From the NCBI GenBank assembly GCA_963969495.1, contig OZ018320.1, forward strand, positions 79,047,313 to 79,111,312: 64,000 bases of DNA. Reading direction: 5' to 3'. The DNA comes from Ceratothoa steindachneri. Its lineage: Eukaryota > Arthropoda > Malacostraca > Isopoda > Cymothoidae. Both the position numbers and the translations under genes were made by a program. How positions within the stretch are numbered: the first letter of the stretch is position 1; each line of letters begins with the position of its first letter. The notes under the pieces are model-generated. The model did not search any database. It was not told the origin of the DNA and saw nothing but the letters and a program-made list of their open reading frames with translations. Of this stretch, positions 60,208 through 64,000 are shown in pieces.

Positions 60208-60706
60208 GTTCTACTGTTTTCTCAACAAGAGGGGGAACAGTATCGAACTTGTGAAAGAATTTGTCCTCAGGAATCTTTACGACTACGTCACCATTACGTG
60301 TGAAGAAAATTTAATAGAATATCTATTTATCAACCAGTCTCACCATGAAAGTCAAGAGGGTGGATTGTCACCAGCCTGCGTCATCAAGACTTGCAAGAAG
60401 AAAGTTTAAGTTTACCCAAGATAGAAATAATATTTTATCAGAGCCCAATTCTTTAACAGAAATATATTTATTCAAATATTGGATCATATCAAAAAAACTT
60501 CTGATATTAATTTTAAAAAATATAAGGTTGGATTAAAAATAAACATTGATCATTTTTACCCGTTACATATCGAATACCGATTTCGCGATTCGATTAATCC
60601 AGTTCTTTTGATTCAGAGAATCAGTAAATGTATAGAAAGTAATAAGGTTGCGAACATCCATGAAATTCTAATTGAAATTATGTATTTTAATCTAGATGTA
60701 AAATAA
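60208..60706 (+). pseudogene. Hypothetical Maverick-associated coding remains
   Basis: Two coding-like stretches. From about 60207 to 60409 a frame reads LVKEFVLRNLYDYVTITCEENLIEYLF and is Cys-containing near its end (SPACVIKTCKKKV). From about 60440 to 60706 a second frame reads IFIQILDHIKKTSDINFKKY, HIEYRFRDSINPVLLIQRIS and HEILIEIMYFNLDVK. The two are separated by stops. I recognise neither. Confidence 0.35.
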
Positions 60707-60719
60707 AATTGGAATTTTA

Positions 60720-61430
60720 AGATAAGATGTCTTTTCATTTAATAGTTATATAAGAGTGTAAGCTAGTCAAATATTCAGTTAGAAATGAACCATTGATTGT
60801 TACTGTCGTATGTTGCCCCTTTTGATCACTCCACACCTGACACCACTTTTATCGTGGTATACCTCGTGGTCGTGATATACTTCTTTTATGAAGTAGGCTT
60901 TGTACTAAGAGTGCTAATTTTGTTGTTTTAATGAAGAGCCGCTTCAACACGTAAGGATATAAGGAAACACACAGGAATTCCCCAAATAACTTATATTTTA
61001 AATTTAACAATTTACTACACAAAAATAAAATATGAACCACAGAAATACTACGAATTTTAAAATACACAAAAAGAGACTTCAATAATTTCTCCGTATGCTT
61101 TCTAACTTGACCTACTTGACATTATAGTGATGGTTGACCCACCACTCACTTCAATTTAAAAAAAACAAACAAAATGCTAACGGCCTTTACTGGCCGCAAC
61201 TACCTTTGTGGATACCCATTGGAACGGGTTTGCGTCTGACCTTGAACTCAATGAGCACTTTACCTCGGAAATGTTATTGTCTCCAAGACGCGTGCCGACC
61301 GGCAGGATGGAGGTTGCGGACGAATAACTTGAAAGCCACCACTTACTTTGGCGAGTGTGGCAGCTGGGGTCCACACAGTATTCAATAGGGGACGGGGGGT
61401 GTCTTCATGATCGAGAACAATCACGGTGCT
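60720..61430. other. Unassigned boundary region
   Basis: Maverick-like coding stops at 60706. AT-rich DNA follows to about 61130, then a GC-richer block begins (61130-61430) with no recognised protein. The switch in composition near 61130 suggests an inserted element between the two Maverick parts. Confidence 0.4.
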
Positions 61431-62035
61431 TTAGGAGGCACCAGGGTAGGCGGGGTCTCTCTGGCGAGAGTAAGTTGAACTTGGTTCTTAAACCAAGTTA
61501 ACCTTACAGTTCGGTGGGTAACGGGTTCGAGGGGGAGATTTTTCTCCGTTGTTACGTAATTCCTCATGGGCGAGGACTGTATTCGGGATAGGAGAGGGTC
61601 TTCTTCAAGGGCAAGGATAGAGGAGGGGAGTTTCTCTGACGAGAATAAGTTGAACTAGAGCAAGTTAACTTAAAGGTCAGTTTGGTAACCAGGAACTAGC
61701 TCGAGGATGAGCTTCTTCTTAGTTCCAGTCTTCCTCAAGGGCGAGGCCTATCTTGGTGTTTTGGGATACACCAGGATAGAAGGAGGGGTTCTCTGACGAG
61801 AATAATTTGAACTTGGTTCCTCAACCAAGTTAACTTATGAGTTTGGTGTGGCCACCGGGTAACGGGCTCGATGGGAGCCTTTTTCCTCTTCTTTTCGTAA
61901 TTCCTCAAGGTTGAGGAATATCCCTGGGCTTTAGGATGCACCAGGATATGAGGAGTCTCTTTGACGAGAGTAAGTTGAACTTGAACAAGTTAACTTAACG
62001 TTCGGTTTGATAACCAGGGACTACCTCGAGAATGA
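61431..62035. repeat. Alternating tandem repeat of about 155-176 bases with hairpins
   Basis: Units start near 61437, 61613, 61768 and 61938, each with CACCAGGRTA..GAGG, TCTCTGACGAGARTAAGTTGAACT and CAAGTTAAC. Units 1 and 3 carry the perfect hairpin AACTTGGTT-N4-AACCAAGTT and a GTAACGGG(T/C)TCGA block. Units 2 and 4 have a shorter GAAC..CAAGTTAAC and a GGTAACCAGG.ACTA.CTCGA block. The array is therefore a higher-order A-B-A-B repeat. Not coding. Confidence 0.8.
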
Positions 62036-62059
62036 GCTGCTTCTTTCTTAGCTCCCTTG

Positions 62060-62245
62060 GCAGCCCTGCCTCTCTTGCAGGGGACTTCGTAGTCTGGGGA
62101 CTCACGTATTCTACCTGTCCAGTCTTGGTAGCCCGGCCTCTATCCGGGGACTTCGTAGCCTGGAGACTCACGTATTTTACCTGTCCAGTCTTGGTAGCCC
62201 GGTCTCAATCCGGGGACTTCGTAGCCTGGAGACTCACATATTATA
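62060..62245. repeat. Three tandem units of about 66 bases
   Basis: GGGACTTCGTAGYCTGG occurs at about 62081, 62148 and 62213, with CTCACGTATT and CTGTCCAGTCTTGGTAGCCCG between. The period of about 66 bases keeps a plus-strand frame open, but this follows from the period and does not indicate a gene. Confidence 0.8.
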
Positions 62246-62639
62246 CCACATTTTTCCCAAGTGTTTGTTATTTATACCTCGTCACCCCACTGGGGTAGGG
62301 GTAGGAGAAAGGGGGGCTTGTGGACGGGCCGCAGGAGGGTTCTTATTCCAACGGTTTTCTCAGCAAGTCTTACCTCGCCTCCAGCTGGCCTTCGAGCTTG
62401 AGAGAAACGCGGCTCCAATTTCTTACTTGAGGCAAAATTGAATATACTCTCTTAGGGAAGATCTTGCAGTTTAAAACTGTTCGGCTTTTCATAGAGACGA
62501 GTGGCGAGGGGCTGTGGTTACGAGGTTAACCCACGTTGCCGGGCCCGGATGTCTTTGCGGTCACCGGCCCGTGTCTCCACTGGAAGAGAACGGAGAAGTG
62601 ACGATTCCCCTACAGTTACGCTTATATACATACCCGAGT
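62246..62639. other. GC-rich unassigned segment
   Basis: GC-rich DNA between the repeat array and the recognisable integrase. No family motif. Its right edge is where Maverick integrase similarity starts. Confidence 0.35.
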
Positions 62640-63651
62640 CTACCAACATCTTTGGGTGGGGTAAATCGACTACACCAATCTGTAAAAAAGATCGCCAAAA
62701 GATCTGATATAGAGAGCTTTCTCTCGGGTTTGGATAGCTATACATTATATAAACCCATTCGAAAAATATTCAAGACAAAACACGTAAAAGCGCAAGGCTC
62801 TAACGAGATCTGGCAACTAGATTTAACTGTGATGTCTAAATATGAAAGTTTTAATTATGGTGTACGATACATACTCTTTGTAATTGACGTATATTCTAGA
62901 TATCTCTGGTTAATTCCTTTAAAGCAGAAGACGGACTAGGTAGTGTCAAATGCTGTAAGAAATCTCATGGAAGAATCCGGATGGATTCCAGGTTATATAT
63001 GTTCTGATGATGGAGGAGAGTTTAAAAGAGATAGGATGAAACGTTTATTAAGCGAATTTAATATCGGCATTTATCATGTTCACTCTCTAAACAAAGCTAG
63101 TCTTGTACAGCGTGTACAAAGAACAATAAAAGAAAGACTTTTCAGATACTTTACTTTTAATAATACCTGGAAATACATCGACGTATAAGATGATTTTGCA
63201 AAGGCTTATAATAATTCTAGACATAGAATGATTGGGAACACACCGTTCAAAGTTATTCACGATGATGCTATACCGAAGCAGAGAGCTGAAGGTAAAAAAG
63301 AGAGGTTTCTATATAAGATCGGTGATTATGTTCGAATCTCACGCGTTTCCAGTAAATTTAAAAAAGGATACGAAATAGGGTGGAGTGAGGAAATCTACAA
63401 GATATTTAAAACTTCAAAATGTATTAACCCTGTATTATATTGAAGATTTAAATGGAGAACATATTGAAGGTGGTGTTTATGAAGAAGATCTACAGAAAGT
63501 AAAATTTGACTCCCGTAAGAAATATGTAGTGGAGAGGATAGTTAAAGTGAAAGAGCATGGAAAAAACAAGCTATATTTAGTAAAATGGTGAGAGTACCCA
63601 GAATCGTTTAACTCATATATCAAGGCATGTGATATCACCCTAAAATCTTGA
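62640..63651 (+). pseudogene. Maverick-type retroviral-like integrase with chromodomain-like tail
   Basis: The frame reads GGVNRLHQSVKKIAKRSDIESFLSGLDSYTLYKPIRKIF, the usual N-terminal segment. The core follows: first Asp in WQLDLTVM, YILFVIDVYSRYLWLIPL, and second Asp in ICSDDGGEF. At the third catalytic site (KASLVQRVQRTIKERL) Gln replaces the catalytic Glu. In-frame stops lie at 62937-62939 and 63186-63188. A frameshift near 63430-63445 leads into YIEDLNGEHIEGGVYEEDL and a chromodomain-like VERIVKVKEHGKNKLYLVKW, broken by TGA at 63589-63591. It ends at about 63651. Not functional. Confidence 0.88.
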
Positions 63652-63715
63652 GCAAATACATTCATAAAATTATATAAAGTAGGAAGATGTGGAAAGTTTT
63701 ATATCATTTGTGAAG

Positions 63716-64000
63716 ATGGAGCCAGAGAGTTTTTATATCACCCTTACTTCTTCGTCCTCCCTGGATGTTTACCCTCAAAATACCATGTCTGACTATAGAA
63801 TCGAGTTGCACGAATCAATAATAAAAAAACCACAGGCAGTATGAAGTAGGTCTTTGTGAGTTTCAATTTACAAGAAATATCTATAATGTTACTAAATCTA
63901 CACACGCATTCACAGTCTATCGGAAAATCACGGAAGTAAACAACTATGCATCAAATACTATATTGACTAGAGGAAAGGTAACAAAAATAAAAGAAATTGA
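63716..64000 (+). pseudogene. Conserved Maverick-type protein, 5' part, truncated by window
   Basis: The ATG at 63716 opens MEPESFYITLTSSSSLDVYP, then NTMSDYRIELHESI, which matches the FY(I/V)TLPS..S...P.N....Y...L start that I recall as common in Maverick elements directly beside integrase. A stop at 63842-63844 follows a frameshift. Coding resumes in another frame (VGLCEFQFTRNIYNV) and runs off the window. Function not established; it may be a virion protein. Confidence 0.6.

Noticed and set aside
61431..62245. CRISPR-like array
   Set aside because: The units are long (66 or 155-176 bases), have no short identical repeat with unique spacers, and lie in animal transposon-rich DNA.
62032..62298. 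88-residue repetitive ORF
   Set aside because: It is explained by a tandem repeat whose period is a multiple of three; no other evidence of coding.

Overview
This window looks like nuclear DNA of an invertebrate animal, most likely an arthropod. It is AT-rich and full of long (AT)n microsatellites. No spliced host gene could be recognised. Nearly everything that can be identified is a mobile element or its remains: several lineages of non-LTR retrotransposon (LINE), two Gypsy-type LTR retrotransposons, Penelope-like fragments, tRNA-derived SINEs, a hAT transposon, mariner-type fragments, foldback DNA, and a broken Maverick/Polinton (adintovirus-like) DNA element at the right end. No bacterial-style operon, CRISPR array or rRNA was seen. 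Family names rest on motif recognition by eye; no database search was possible.

Layout. 0-0.8 kb: CR1/L2-like LINE fragment. 1.5-1.9 kb: tandem duplication. 2.4-4.9 kb: Penelope-like (AT)n insertions and two Jockey-type LINE fragments. 5.0-11.1 kb: Gypsy-type element with two LTRs, gag, protease, RT, RNase H and integrase, with a reversed LINE lodged behind its left LTR. 11.2-15.1 kb: two more Jockey-type LINE copies in tandem. 15.8-17.5 kb: a hAT element and an (AT)n element, both inserted into a Penelope-like 5' fragment. 17.7-18.0 kb: mariner-type fragment. 18.1-24.4 kb: an I/Jockey-like LINE on the minus strand (gag-like zinc-knuckle ORF1, endonuclease, RT, RNase H), itself interrupted by a SINE and by an 0.8 kb insertion. 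24.8-30.5 kb: more LINE fragments, SINEs and (AT)n tracts. 30.9-31.8 kb: large foldback. 31.9-36.1 kb: decayed Gypsy element. 38.1-40.8 kb: LINE with an (AT)n-flanked foldback inside its endonuclease region. 41-52.5 kb: mostly unassignable DNA with an unidentified broken ORF cluster, a mariner-type fragment, a LINE tail and short tandem duplications.

52.6-64 kb: Maverick-type remains. A protein-primed family B DNA polymerase lies on the minus strand. Divergent from it on the plus strand are an A32-like packaging ATPase, a small protein ending in a hydrophobic Gly-Gly tail, a further Maverick-type conserved protein, and two unrecognised ORF regions. A block of tandem satellite-like repeats (61.4-62.25 kb) follows, then a Maverick-type integrase with a chromodomain-like tail and the start of another conserved Maverick-type protein that runs off the window. 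Polymerase, ATPase and integrase all have stops or frameshifts and lack catalytic or nucleotide-binding residues, so this copy is dead. No major capsid protein or protease was found in the window.

The most interesting signals are RNA-level. A stem-loop near the 3' end of four Jockey-type LINE copies keeps its pairing through compensatory changes. Five hammerhead-like stem-plus-GAAA motifs, four of them beside (AT)n tracts, suggest that Penelope-like elements seeded many of the microsatellites.
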